A DNA stretch of 50,158 bases. Source: Parabacteroides acidifaciens (GTDB taxonomy: Bacteria; Bacteroidota; Bacteroidia; Bacteroidales; Tannerellaceae). A program made the translations under genes and the position numbers. Of this stretch, positions 18,928 through 27,858 are shown one piece after another; position 1 is the first letter of the stretch; each line of letters begins with the position of its first letter. The notes beneath the pieces are model-generated. The model did not search any database, was not told where the DNA came from, and saw only the letters and a program-made list of their open reading frames with translations. The DNA is taken from contig NZ_QREV01000036.1 of assembly GCF_003363715.1 (NCBI RefSeq), forward strand, positions 1 through 50,158, written 5' to 3'.

Positions 18928-19354
18928 ACAACACCTCTTTTATCTTTTCAATCATTTCCTGATATTCCGCATCCGATAAATAAACCTTCTGCGGGTTCAT
19001 GGCGAATGTTCCGCCGAAATCCGGTCCGCCTTCATATTTGGGAGCCAGGTGGAAATGAAGATGCGACAGTTTATCGGAATAAGCACCGTAATTTATCTTT
19101 TGCGGATTGAATACTTTCTGCATCGCGCGGGTTACCCGTACGACATCTGCCATAAATGCATTCCGCTCTTCGTCACTGAGCATATTCAAATCGTGTACAT
19201 GGTCTTTGTAGGCTACCAGGCAGCGGCCTCGATAGGTCTGTTCCTTAAACAGGAACAACCGGGATACGGACAAGGGGGCAATTTCGATCATCAGATCGTG
19301 TAAAGTCTGATTGTTCTGGCAATACAGACAATCTTTGGGATCACTTAAATTCAT
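18926..19354 (-). CDS. HIT-family protein
   Basis: This 142-residue cytoplasmic protein of the histidine triad superfamily hydrolyses or transfers nucleotidyl groups. The triad is LSHLHFHLAPK with His98, His100 and His102. An N-terminal CLYC (Cys9, Cys12) is the zinc-binding pair seen in many HIT proteins. The middle part contains the expected RGRCLVAYKDHVHDL segment. The length is normal for the family. The gene stands alone and converges on the isomerase gene. The precise substrate (such as a dinucleoside polyphosphate or aminoacyl adenylate) cannot be assigned. Confidence 0.9.
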   Translation of the reverse strand: MNLSDPKDCLYCQNNQTLHDLMIEIAPLSVSRLFLFKEQTYRGRCLVAYKDHVHDLNMLSDEERNAFMADVVRVTRAMQKVFNPQKINYGAYSDKLSHLHFHLAPKYEGGPDFGGTFAMNPQKVYLSDAEYQEMIEKIKEVL

Positions 19355-19646
19355 ATTTTATTAGATTTCATTAATGATGTGGCTAAATTAACAATTAAAA
19401 TGGAGATTGGCGGGAGATTGGGGTGTTTATTGTAGAAAAAATACTCGCGTTCTACATCTTGTTCTACAGGTTTTGTCTGGCATCCGGATATGGCATTGCT
19501 GCTTTATGCTTTGTTTTTCAATTATTGCGTGCTTTGTGTGTCCGGCCGGCATCGTTCATGGTATAATCCTTGTACTAATCTTTTCAGATTGTATTTAAAG
19601 TTTAGGTTTTAATTATTGGGTATAAACTTATTAAATTAGTAAAGTC

Positions 19647-19952
19647 ATGAAAAAGATTGTTTTAATGGTAGCAGTAGTAGCATGTGTTGCATTTGCATCA
19701 CAAAGTGCACAAGCAGTAACGGTACAGGCATCAGTTGAAAACGTTATGCAGGATGATTTCGTGAAGATCGAAGTGAAAGATCTTCCCCAGGCTGTACAGG
19801 ATGCAATTGCCAAGTCTTATGAAGGAAGTACAGTGAAAGAAGCATACGTCGCAGGTGCCGATGGTGCCAAGAAGTATAAAGTCGTACTTGCAGACAAAGA
19901 TCAGAAGGAACAAACGGTTGTTCTGAATGAAAAAGGTGAAGTAGTTGAATAG
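19647..19952 (+). CDS. Small secreted PepSY-like (DUF2874-type) protein
   Basis: The 101-residue protein begins with a clear signal peptide (KKIVLMVAVVACVAFASQSAQA). The mature part contains one PepSY-like unit, LPQAVQDAIAKSYEGSTVKE, followed by YKVVLADKDQKEQTVVLNEKGEVVE, the beta-strand pattern of periplasmic PepSY-like proteins of Bacteroidetes. No catalytic residues are evident; such proteins are often induced by envelope stress or two-component systems. It stands alone, followed by a strong terminator. The 292 bases upstream hold no other gene I can support. Confidence 0.75.
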   Translation: MKKIVLMVAVVACVAFASQSAQAVTVQASVENVMQDDFVKIEVKDLPQAVQDAIAKSYEGSTVKEAYVAGADGAKKYKVVLADKDQKEQTVVLNEKGEVVE

Positions 19953-19977
19953 TACGTATCTATCTATTAATATACAA

Positions 19978-20013
19978 GGCCGTCCTGTCTGAGAAGATAG
20001 GATGGCTTTTTTT
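19978..20013 (+). terminator. Terminator of the PepSY-like gene
   Basis: GCCGTCCTGTCT and AGATAGGATGGC form a 12-bp stem with two G-U type pairs and a GAGA loop, followed by seven T residues. Confidence 0.8.
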
Positions 20014-20107
20014 ATATATTAATTGGAAATATTTTCATCTTGTTAGATATTGTGGTTCGAATAATTCATATCTTCGCCTCCATAATCAATCGCTGTGTAC
20101 ATAACAA

Positions 20108-21391
20108 ATGGAAATTGTCATTATTATTGGTCTTATCTTATTGAACGGACTTCTCTCCATGTCGGAAATTGCTTTGGTGTCGGCGCGTAAGGCGCGTCTC
20201 GAACTGGAAGCAAAACGAGGTAACAAATCTGCTCAAACAGCTCTAAAATTAGCAAACGAACCGGACAGATTTCTTTCTACTATCCAAATCGGAATTACGT
20301 TGATCGGTATTTTAACAGGTTTATATTCTGGTGAGGCTTTCGCTTACGACTTGGCGGAGCATGTGCGCCATGTTCCTTTCCTGGAACCTTATGCATTGGG
20401 AATTTCTAAAACTACAATTGTCGTTGTCGTTACTTATCTGACGCTGATCGTCGGCGAGTTGGTGCCCAAGCGTATCGGTATGGGCTATGCGGAAAAGGTT
20501 TCGATGTTGGTTGCCAAACCGATGAATCTGCTGTCGATGGTTGCTTCTCCTTTCGTGTGGTTACTGTCCAAGAGCACGGCGTTGACCGTAAAACTGATCG
20601 GGACGGATAGCGCTGAAGAGAATAAAGTGACGGAAGAAGAAATCAAGGCGATCGTAAAAGAAGGCTTTGACGGGGGAGAGGTGCAGGAAGTGGAACAGGA
20701 TATCGTGGAACGTGTCTTTAATTTGGGAGACCGTAAAGTCGGTTCTATCATGACGCACCGCAGCGAGCTTGTATGGTTGGACTTGACAGACAGCATTGAG
20801 CAGATACGCGAAAAGGTGCAGGAAAATCTTTTCAATATCTATCCTGTCGCTTCCGGAAAGTTTGACGAGATCAAAGGTGTTGTCTACCTGAAAGACCTTT
20901 TTGGCCGCATCGACGAACCCGGTTTTTCTTTGGAGCAGGTGATCCGTCCTGCCGAATTTATGCCGGAGAACCAGAGCGTGTATAATGCTTTGGAACAGTT
21001 TAAGCAGGCGCGTGCGAAATATGGTATCGTAACGGATGAGTTCGGTGGCATACAAGGTATCGTTACCCTGAAAGATATCATGGAAGGATTGATCGGACAG
21101 GTGCCGGAAGTTGGAGAAGAAGCCGAGATCGTCCAACGTGCCGACGGCTCCTGGTTGGTGGACGGGCAGTATAGTTTCTATGACTTCCTCGAATATTTCG
21201 ACTTGGAAGACCTGTATGCCGAACATGACTATAACACGTTAAGTGGTCTGATCCTTGAAATCCTGGAACGGGTTCCGAAGACAGGCGAAAGGTTGACATG
21301 GTTGAATTTCGAGTTCGAGATAGTCGATATGGACGGCGCCCGCATCGATAAGGTTTTGGTGAAGAAATTACCGGAAGACGAGGTATCGTAA
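20108..21391 (+). CDS. CNNM/CBS/CorC_HlyC membrane protein (hemolysin C/CorB-like)
   Basis: The 427-residue protein has the CNNM (DUF21) membrane domain at about 1-180, starting MEIVIIIGLILLNGLLSMSE and including LLIGILTGLYSGEAFA-like helices. Two CBS motifs follow at about 205-325 (MTHRSELVWLDL; YGIVTDEFGGIQGIVTLKD), with a CorC_HlyC transporter-associated domain at about 340-420. Relatives act in magnesium or cobalt export and resistance; many are mislabelled hemolysins. It converges on trkA, with a palindromic element between the two stops. A possible -7 element with one mismatch (TATCTTCG, 20069-20076) precedes it. Confidence 0.88.
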   Translation: MEIVIIIGLILLNGLLSMSEIALVSARKARLELEAKRGNKSAQTALKLANEPDRFLSTIQIGITLIGILTGLYSGEAFAYDLAEHVRHVPFLEPYALGISKTTIVVVVTYLTLIVGELVPKRIGMGYAEKVSMLVAKPMNLLSMVASPFVWLLSKSTALTVKLIGTDSAEENKVTEEEIKAIVKEGFDGGEVQEVEQDIVERVFNLGDRKVGSIMTHRSELVWLDLTDSIEQIREKVQENLFNIYPVASGKFDEIKGVVYLKDLFGRIDEPGFSLEQVIRPAEFMPENQSVYNALEQFKQARAKYGIVTDEFGGIQGIVTLKDIMEGLIGQVPEVGEEAEIVQRADGSWLVDGQYSFYDFLEYFDLEDLYAEHDYNTLSGLILEILERVPKTGERLTWLNFEFEIVDMDGARIDKVLVKKLPEDEVS

Positions 21392-21394
21392 TTA

Positions 21395-21454
21395 TTCCAT
21401 GCCCATCCGTCCGAAATTCCATGCCCATGGAAAACGGATTGCATGGGCATGGAA
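21395..21454. repeat. 60-bp three-arm TTCCATGCCCAT element (copy 1), probable bidirectional terminator
   Basis: TTCCATGCCCAT occurs at 21395-21406 and 21417-21428, and its reverse complement ATGGGCATGGAA at 21443-21454. The second and third arms form a hairpin with a 14-base loop. The element fills the gap between the convergent stop codons of the CNNM gene and trkA. A copy with identical spacing is at 49508-49567. Confidence 0.8.
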
Positions 21455-22141
21455 TTATATTTCGGCCAGTTTATGCAGGACCTCCATCTTGCCGAACAGG
21501 ATCAGCAGGTCGCCTTCTTCTATTGTCAGGTCGCCGGTGATTTTGCTGATCACGGAATATTGGATTTGTTTCAGTCCGATCAGGTTGCGTTCTTCTTTGG
21601 GGCGTTCGATGCCGACAAGGCGCACGCCGAAATTTTCTTCCAGGTCTATCGTCTGTAAAGTCTGCCCGACGAAGGTGGCGGGCGCTTTTATTTTATACAG
21701 ATGATGGGTGTCTGTCACTCTGTACCATTGTTTGAACCGTTTCCCAAATAAAGATTGGGAGGCGTACATACCTGCAAAATCATCTTCCGGCGTAATAATC
21801 TCGGTCACGCCGATCGAGCGGATCACCGCTTCATGGATAGGAGAGATTCCCCGTACGACCAGCTTGTTTGCATCCAGATTTTTAAGCATCGCAACCGTTT
21901 GGATGGAGGTTCCGAAATCTTTACCGAAGGTGACGAAGATCGCATCCATTTCGTTTAGCGGCAAGGTGTTCAGTGCGTCCTTGTCTGTCGTGTCGAGACT
22001 GATCGCTCCCGAGATCGTATGCTTTACGGCTTCGATCTTATGCTGGTCGACGTCGACGCCGATCACTTCATTACCGATGCGTGTCAGGCTTTCAGCGATG
22101 GCACGTCCCAGGTTCCCTAATCCGATTACTAAATATTTCAT
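21455..22141 (-). CDS. trkA: Potassium uptake regulatory subunit TrkA/KtrA
   Basis: This 228-residue cytoplasmic protein regulates the TrkH channel by binding nucleotide. An RCK_N Rossmann domain opens with MKYLVIGLGNLGRAIA (GxGxxG at Gly7-Gly9-Gly12), followed by the acidic NAD-site stretch VIGVDVD. An RCK_C domain fills about 140-228. Length matches single-RCK KtrA/TrkA proteins. It follows trkH by 15 bases on the same strand, so the two form an operon. Its stop codon abuts the palindromic element at 21395-21454. Confidence 0.9.
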   Translation of the reverse strand: MKYLVIGLGNLGRAIAESLTRIGNEVIGVDVDQHKIEAVKHTISGAISLDTTDKDALNTLPLNEMDAIFVTFGKDFGTSIQTVAMLKNLDANKLVVRGISPIHEAVIRSIGVTEIITPEDDFAGMYASQSLFGKRFKQWYRVTDTHHLYKIKAPATFVGQTLQTIDLEENFGVRLVGIERPKEERNLIGLKQIQYSVISKITGDLTIEEGDLLILFGKMEVLHKLAEI

Positions 22142-22156
22142 ACTGTATAGCTTATG

Positions 22157-23977
22157 TTACATTAATATATTCTCTTGCGGATATGTGTAGTTCTTCTTTT
22201 TATATTCTTTGCTGAAACTGATGAAGAAGGTCAGTATGCCGATACGGCCGACCAGCATGGTAAAGATGATGATCAGCTTTCCCGGCAGGCTTAGCATCGG
22301 GCTGAAATTCAGGCTTAGCCCGACTGTACTGAGTGCAGACACCGTTTCGAATGTCAGTGTAAATACCGATGCGCCTTTTTCCGTGACGGACAAGAGCCAT
22401 ACTGCCAGGCCCAACCAGCAGAAATAGAAAACAATCGTTGCGAAAGCCCTGCGTATGGTATCCCGGGAGATTTCACGTTTACGGATTTCCACATTCTCTT
22501 TCCCCCGGGCGGCATTGCGGGCTGTCAGTAAGGCGACACATACGGTTGTCACTTTCAGGCCTCCGCCGGTCGACATGGGAGCTGCTCCTATGATCATCAG
22601 GATCAACGTCAACATCAGTGTGCCGGAGGTCAGCGAACTCATGTCCGCCACACAAAAACCTGCCGTACGGGGCGTCGTGGCTCCCAGGAACGCATTGGCA
22701 AGCTGTCCTCTGAACGGCAATCCGGCCAGTGTGTTATTCATTTCCAGCAGGTAATAGAAAACTGTTCCGCCTGCCAGCAATGCCAGTGTGCTGATCATTA
22801 CGATATATGTGTTGATATTGATGATACGTGGTGTATGGATGTAATGTTTCTGCTGTCCGATAAGGATTTTGAAGCTGTTGACAAGTAAATGCCGCAATAG
22901 TTTCAGATAGTTGAAAACGATCGGGAATCCCAAGCCTCCGAATATGATCAGCAGGGAGATCCAGACATGCAGATTGTATTTGTGAATCACCAGCGGGTCG
23001 TACATATTTCCGCTCAGGGTCGATATTCCCGCATTACAGAATGCCGAGACTGCATGGAACACGGCATAGAATACCTCTTCCTGCATCCCTCCCGGCAGAG
23101 AACCTTTCACATCCATATAGATCAGGTACGCGCCGACTCCTTCGATGAAAAGGGTCACGAACAGGATGTTGAGGATTACCCTGAAAAGCCCGTTTATCCG
23201 GTCTTCGTTGAGCATATCTTTCAGGACGAGCTTGCTGCTGAAAGAAGAATGTCCCATAAAAGACAAAGCAAAAAAGCTGGTAAAGGTCATGACTCCGATC
23301 CCGCCTATCTGAATCAGGAACATAATGATGATATGTCCTGTCTGGGTAAAAGTCGTGGCCACATCAACCGTTGTCAGTCCGGTGACGCAAACGGAAGTCG
23401 TCGATATAAACAAGGCGTCGATGAAGTGGATGCCGTGAACCGTGGCGTTAGGCAGCATCAGCAGTCCCGAACCGACCAGAATGACAAATACGAAACTTAG
23501 CAGGAACAGGAAAGACGGCTTTATATGGCTTTGCAGCAAGGTGAAAGTCTGCCGCGACAGGTGGATGACGCTCAACAGCAACAGCAGGAAATAAATAAAC
23601 AGCGGCTCTGTCAGAAAGCTCAGGTAGGGCAGCGATTGATGGATCGCCTCCTTGAAAAAAACCTTCCCCGACAGAACGGCGAACAGGAAAAAATAGATTC
23701 CTATATCCAGATAGAGCAACTTCTCCTGTATGATCTCTTTGAACTTCAAAATGTACCGGAGCGAAATCCCTGTGAAAAATGCCAGCAACAGATAAATCCG
23801 GCTTGTTTCCAGCATATGGGTGACGTGAACCGAATATTTGAATCCGAACTGGTAGACCAGCGTAAAGAGGGTGGCGATCGAGGCGATAAGTATAATCCCT
23901 TCTGCAATCATATTCAGCAAACCCTTCATGTTTGCCCAATACATACGGAGAGAGAATTGTAGATGCTTGAAATCCAT
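22157..23977 (-). CDS. trkH: Potassium uptake channel TrkH/KtrB family
   Basis: This 606-residue integral membrane protein forms the ion path of the Trk/Ktr potassium system. About 120 N-terminal residues add four membrane helices (such as MIAEGIILIASIATLFTLVY), an extension often seen in Bacteroidetes homologues. The core then shows the four pore-loop repeats: SVCVTGLTTVDVATT near the first, SAFCNAGIST in the second, TPRTAGFCVADMSSL in the third and TVSALSTVGLSL in the fourth, each with the selectivity-filter glycine. It is upstream of trkA in an operon. A -7-like element is at 23998-24005. Confidence 0.92.
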   Translation of the reverse strand: MDFKHLQFSLRMYWANMKGLLNMIAEGIILIASIATLFTLVYQFGFKYSVHVTHMLETSRIYLLLAFFTGISLRYILKFKEIIQEKLLYLDIGIYFFLFAVLSGKVFFKEAIHQSLPYLSFLTEPLFIYFLLLLLSVIHLSRQTFTLLQSHIKPSFLFLLSFVFVILVGSGLLMLPNATVHGIHFIDALFISTTSVCVTGLTTVDVATTFTQTGHIIIMFLIQIGGIGVMTFTSFFALSFMGHSSFSSKLVLKDMLNEDRINGLFRVILNILFVTLFIEGVGAYLIYMDVKGSLPGGMQEEVFYAVFHAVSAFCNAGISTLSGNMYDPLVIHKYNLHVWISLLIIFGGLGFPIVFNYLKLLRHLLVNSFKILIGQQKHYIHTPRIININTYIVMISTLALLAGGTVFYYLLEMNNTLAGLPFRGQLANAFLGATTPRTAGFCVADMSSLTSGTLMLTLILMIIGAAPMSTGGGLKVTTVCVALLTARNAARGKENVEIRKREISRDTIRRAFATIVFYFCWLGLAVWLLSVTEKGASVFTLTFETVSALSTVGLSLNFSPMLSLPGKLIIIFTMLVGRIGILTFFISFSKEYKKKNYTYPQENILM

Positions 23978-23997
23978 GTCTTGTCTTTTTAAAAGAA

Positions 23998-24005
23998 CAA
24001 ATGTA
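23998..24005 (-). promoter_or_regulatory. -7 promoter element of trkH
   Basis: The minus strand reads TACATTTG, matching TAnnTTTG, 21 bases upstream of the trkH ATG. No good -33 element is visible. Confidence 0.35.
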
Positions 24006-24051
24006 TTAAATAAATGTTAGAAGCATGAGCCCTTTTTTTTCGTGCGTGGTA

Positions 24052-24140
24052 ATGTATGTTAAATATCCGGGTTTAAATCATCCTTGATACATATTGTTAT
24101 AAATACATTATGTCTGATATTATTTTAAAGTTTATATTTG
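24052..24140 (+). promoter_or_regulatory. Xylose operon promoter region
   Basis: TATATTTG at 24133-24140 matches the -7 element, with transcription expected near 24147. Upstream, ATGTAT (24052) and ATACAT (24087 and 24103) recur as direct and inverted hexamers and could be part of an operator for the first gene's product, but this is only suggestive. Confidence 0.45.
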
Positions 24141-24163
24141 CGATAAATCTTTATTACGATATT

Positions 24164-24904
24164 ATGGAAACACAGAAAAATAAGAAAGAAATGTTTTACC
24201 CGCATGTTTCGGTAGATTGCGTATTATTAGGGACAAACGAAGATAAATTATGTGTGTTGCTTGTCGAAAGGCAGGTGGCCGGCAGTGATGAAAAACATTA
24301 TAAACTGCCGGGAAGCTTGATTTACGAAAGTGAAGACTTGGACACGGCTGCCTATCGTGTGCTGAACGAAGCGACCGGTTTGAAGCGCGTTGCCCTGAAA
24401 CAGTTCCGGAGTTTCGGCTCTCCCGCCCGGACAAAAAATAAAGAAGACGTACAATGGTTGGAAAATGCTTCCAAAATGAAGATTTCAAGGATCGTGACAG
24501 TTGCTTACCTGGCGTTGTGCAAGATCGGGAAAAAGACGACGATGGATGAGAAGTCCGATACCCTGATCTGGGCTCCGGTTAACGAACTGCCTCATTTGCC
24601 CTTCGACCATAAAGAGATCATAGAAGCAGCCAGGCAAGAGATACGGGATTGGGTGGATCGCGAACCGGGTATTGTCTTCGACTACCTTCCTCCGAAGTTT
24701 ACCGCTTATCAGTTGCGGCGTATTTTTGAAATCGTTTACGATAAGGAGGTCGATGTCCGTAATTTCCGTAAGAAAATGTCTACGATGGAGTATATCGTGC
24801 AGACAGATGAAACGGAAACAGGTGTAAACCACCGGGCAGCCCGCTATTTCCGGTTCGACAGGATAAAGTATAATAAGTTACATTCGAATTTTAACAAGAT
24901 ATAA
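24164..24904 (+). CDS. xylR: Nudix-related transcriptional regulator of xylose use (NrtR/AraR-like)
   Basis: The protein has a Nudix-like domain (about 10-145, beginning VSVDCVLLGTNEDKLCVLLVER) and a C-terminal winged helix (about 165-245, with YQLRRIFEIVYDKEVDVRNF). The Nudix box is degenerate: TAAYRVLNEATGLKRV lacks the full GX5EX7REUXEEXGU pattern, so it should bind a ligand rather than hydrolyse it. Nudix-related repressors are known to control arabinose and xylose genes in Bacteroides. Here it is the first gene, nine bases before xylulokinase, which supports an autoregulated operon. The start at 24164 is chosen because the promoter at 24133-24140 lies inside the longer frame starting at 24110. 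Confidence 0.85.
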   Translation: METQKNKKEMFYPHVSVDCVLLGTNEDKLCVLLVERQVAGSDEKHYKLPGSLIYESEDLDTAAYRVLNEATGLKRVALKQFRSFGSPARTKNKEDVQWLENASKMKISRIVTVAYLALCKIGKKTTMDEKSDTLIWAPVNELPHLPFDHKEIIEAARQEIRDWVDREPGIVFDYLPPKFTAYQLRRIFEIVYDKEVDVRNFRKKMSTMEYIVQTDETETGVNHRAARYFRFDRIKYNKLHSNFNKI

Positions 24905-24913
24905 AATAATAAT

Positions 24914-26401
24914 ATGTGTTTATTAGGTTGTGATATCGGAAGCTCTTCGGTGAAGGCTTCAATTGTCGATAAGGATACGGGGTTGACGATTGCTTCCGAT
25001 TTTTATCCGAAAGAAGAGGCGGTGATCAATGCCGTACGTCCCGGATGGGCAGAGCAGAATCCGGATGATTGGTGGATATTTCTGAAAGAGGCGATAAAAG
25101 GGGCGATCTCGAAAGCCGGGATCAAAGGAACTGAGATCGAGGCGATCGGTATCTCTTACCAGATGCACGGGCTTGTGTTGGTGGATAAGAAGATGCAGGT
25201 TTTGCGTCCGTCTATTATCTGGTGTGACAGCCGTGCAGTGTCTTACGGCGAGCGTGCTTTCAAGTCGATTGGCGAGAAACAGTGTTTGACGCACCTGCTG
25301 AATTCCCCCGGAAACTTCACTGCTTCCAAATTGGCATGGGTCAAGGAGTTTGAACCGCACATATTCGAACAGGTGTATAAATTCATGTTGCCCGGCGACT
25401 TTATTGCTATGCGTATGACGGGCGATATCGTGACGACTGTTTCCGGCCTGTCGGAAGGTATCTTCTGGGATTTCCGGAATAACAGGGTGTCGGAAGAGTT
25501 GATGCGTTATTTCGGCTTCAGTAAAGACCTGATTCCGGATATCCGTCCGACTTTCGGTCTGCAGGGCGAATTACTCGGCTCCGTCGCTTCGGAACTGGGG
25601 CTGAAGAAAGGGACGCCTGTTACCTATCGTGCAGGCGACCAGCCGAATAATGCTTTATCATTGAATGTGCTGAATCCGGGCGAGATCGCTGCTACGGGCG
25701 GGACGTCGGGCGTCGTATATGGTGTGAACGGCAAGGTGAATTATGATACTTTGTCACGTGTGAATACATTTGCGCATGTCAACCATTCGGATGAACAGAC
25801 CCGCCTGGGCGTGCTGTTGTGCATTAACGGAACGGGTATCCTGAATTCATGGATCAAGCGTAATGTGGCTCCCGAAGGAATCAACTATCCGGAACTGAAT
25901 GAATTGGCGGCAACCGTGCCGATCGGTTCGGAAGGCCTGTCGATCCTGCCTTTCGGGAACGGTGTGGAACGTATGTTACAGAACAAGCCGGTGGATTGCT
26001 CTATGTATGGGCTGAATTTCAATATTCATAACAAAGCCCATATCGCTCGTGCCGCCCAGGAAGGCATCGTCTTCTCCTTCAAATACGGTATGGATATCAT
26101 GAATGAAATGGGAATCGATATCGAAGTAATCCGTGCCGGAAATGCGAATCTCTTCCTGAGCCCGATTTTCCGGGATGCGCTGGCCGGTGTGACCGGAACG
26201 GTGATCGAACTTTATGACACGAACGGAGCTGCCGGGGCAGCTAAAGGAGCCGGTATCGGTGCGGGTGTCTATACCTCGGCGGAAGAAGCGTTCGCTTCCT
26301 TGAAAAAGATCAGTGTGATAGAACCCGACGGTCTGAAAGCGGATAAATATTGCGGTGCTTTTGAGATATGGAAGGAAAGGCTGGAGAAAGCGTTGGAGTA
26401 G
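24914..26401 (+). CDS. xylB: Xylulokinase
   Basis: This 495-residue cytoplasmic FGGY-family kinase phosphorylates D-xylulose to xylulose 5-phosphate. The N-terminal phosphate loop is LGCDIGSSSVKASIVD. YQMHGLVLVD and RPSIIWCDSR match the xylulokinase substrate region, AGDQPNNAL includes the catalytic-type Asp of the second domain, and ATGGTSGVVYG and GAAGAAKGAGIGAG are FGGY ADP-site glycine runs. Length is normal. It lies between the regulator and xylA. Confidence 0.95.
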   Translation: MCLLGCDIGSSSVKASIVDKDTGLTIASDFYPKEEAVINAVRPGWAEQNPDDWWIFLKEAIKGAISKAGIKGTEIEAIGISYQMHGLVLVDKKMQVLRPSIIWCDSRAVSYGERAFKSIGEKQCLTHLLNSPGNFTASKLAWVKEFEPHIFEQVYKFMLPGDFIAMRMTGDIVTTVSGLSEGIFWDFRNNRVSEELMRYFGFSKDLIPDIRPTFGLQGELLGSVASELGLKKGTPVTYRAGDQPNNALSLNVLNPGEIAATGGTSGVVYGVNGKVNYDTLSRVNTFAHVNHSDEQTRLGVLLCINGTGILNSWIKRNVAPEGINYPELNELAATVPIGSEGLSILPFGNGVERMLQNKPVDCSMYGLNFNIHNKAHIARAAQEGIVFSFKYGMDIMNEMGIDIEVIRAGNANLFLSPIFRDALAGVTGTVIELYDTNGAAGAAKGAGIGAGVYTSAEEAFASLKKISVIEPDGLKADKYCGAFEIWKERLEKALE

Positions 26402-26453
26402 CTCCATATTTGTAAATGTAGAATTGTTTAATTGATTAAATATAACGAGTATC

Positions 26454-27782
26454 ATGAATTATTTTAAAGGTGAAAAAGAGTTTTTCCCTGGAATCGGGAA
26501 AATAGAGTTTGAAGGACGTGAGTCGAAGAATCCGATGGCTTTTCATTATTATGATGAAAACAAGGTCGTAATGGGCAAGACCTTGAAAGATCACCTCCGC
26601 TTTGCAATGGCTTACTGGCATACGTTGTGCGCGGAAGGCGCAGACCAGTTTGGCGGTGGCACAAAATCATTTCCCTGGAATACCGCAGCGGATCGTATTT
26701 CCCGCGCTAAATATAAAATGGATGCTGCTTTCGAGTTTATGACCAAGTGCAGTATCCCATACTATTGTTTCCATGATGTGGATGTGGTGGACGAAGCTCC
26801 GACACTGGCCGAATTTGAAAAGGACCTGCATACGATGGTGGGATTCGCCAAACAGCACCAGGAAGCAACCGGAAAGAAACTGTTGTGGTCTACAGCCAAT
26901 GTATTCGGGCATAAACGTTATATGAACGGAGCGGCTACCAATCCTTATTTCCCGGCTGTCGCTTGTGCCGGTACGCAGATCAAGAATGCAATCGACGCCT
27001 GTATCGAGCTGGGTGGCGAGAACTATGTATTCTGGGGCGGACGCGAAGGCTACATGAGCCTGCTGAACACCAATATGAAACGTGAAAAGGATCATTTGGC
27101 CATGATGCTGACAATGGCACGCGATTATGCCCGCAAGAATGGTTTCAAGGGTACTTTCCTGGTGGAACCTAAGCCGATGGAACCGACCAAACATCAGTAT
27201 GACGCAGATACGGAAACCGTGATCGGCTTCCTGCGCCACTATGGCCTCGACAAGGATTTCGCTATCAACATCGAAGTGAACCATGCTACATTGGCCGGCC
27301 ATACATTCGAACACGAACTTCAGGCTGCTGCCGATGCCGGTATGCTGTGCAGCATCGATGCAAACAGAGGCGACTATCAGAATGGTTGGGATACGGACCA
27401 GTTCCCCGTAGACATTTACGAACTGACACAGGCCTGGCTGGTTATCCTGGAAGCGGGCGGACTGACAACCGGAGGTACGAACTTCGATGCCAAGACCCGT
27501 CGTAACTCGACTGACCTCGACGATATCTTCCTGGCCCATATCGGCGGTATGGATTCGTTTGCACGTGCTTTGATGGCGGCTGCCGATATCCTGGAACATT
27601 CCGATTACAAGAAGATGCGTGCCGAACGTTACGCCAGCTTCGACCAGGGCGACGGCAAGAAGTTCGAAGACGGCAAACTCCTTCTCGAAGACTTGCGCAC
27701 AATTGCCCTTGCCGGCGACGAACCGAAGCAGATCAGCGGCAAGCAGGAGTTGTATGAGATGATTATCAATCAATATATTTAA
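26454..27782 (+). CDS. xylA: Xylose isomerase
   Basis: This 442-residue cytoplasmic TIM-barrel enzyme interconverts D-xylose and D-xylulose. Signature stretches are present: YYCFHDVDV with the catalytic His, the metal-site segment [31 protein letters not shown], and [18 protein letters not shown] with metal-binding Glu and His residues. Length agrees with class II isomerases of Bacteroidetes. It follows xylB by 52 bases and precedes the symporter. A long open frame on the opposite strand (26667-27815) is a shadow. Confidence 0.97.
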   Translation: MNYFKGEKEFFPGIGKIEFEGRESKNPMAFHYYDENKVVMGKTLKDHLRFAMAYWHTLCAEGADQFGGGTKSFPWNTAADRISRAKYKMDAAFEFMTKCSIPYYCFHDVDVVDEAPTLAEFEKDLHTMVGFAKQHQEATGKKLLWSTANVFGHKRYMNGAATNPYFPAVACAGTQIKNAIDACIELGGENYVFWGGREGYMSLLNTNMKREKDHLAMMLTMARDYARKNGFKGTFLVEPKPMEPTKHQYDADTETVIGFLRHYGLDKDFAINIEVNHATLAGHTFEHELQAAADAGMLCSIDANRGDYQNGWDTDQFPVDIYELTQAWLVILEAGGLTTGGTNFDAKTRRNSTDLDDIFLAHIGGMDSFARALMAAADILEHSDYKKMRAERYASFDQGDGKKFEDGKLLLEDLRTIALAGDEPKQISGKQELYEMIINQYI

Positions 27783-27803
27783 TAAATTATAATTTGTCGG
27801 TGC

Positions 27804-27831
27804 GTAGAGATGCACGGCCGTGCATCTTTAC
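27804..27831. repeat. REP-like hairpin with GTAG foot
   Basis: The 28-base element opens with GTAGAGATGCACG and closes with its reverse complement bearing one mismatch (CGTGCATCTTTAC). It sits in the 76-base gap between xylA and the symporter gene. A similar hairpin is at 46441-46468. Confidence 0.7.
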
Positions 27832-27858
27832 AACACGCCGATAATTAGAATCTATATC

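Noticed and set aside
20108-21391. Hemolysin toxin
   Set aside because: The domain order is CNNM, CBS pair and CorC_HlyC, which fits an ion transporter; the hemolysin label is historical.
24110-24163. Longer start for the xylose regulator
   Set aside because: The -7 element at 24133-24140 lies inside the extension, so those codons would not be transcribed.
26667-27815. Long open frame (382 codons) antisense to xylose isomerase
   Set aside because: It lies wholly opposite a strongly supported xylA, shows no family motif, and reflects third-position bias of the sense gene. The same reasoning removes antisense frames at 6729-7694, 10305-11246, 33429-34478 and 36410-37222.
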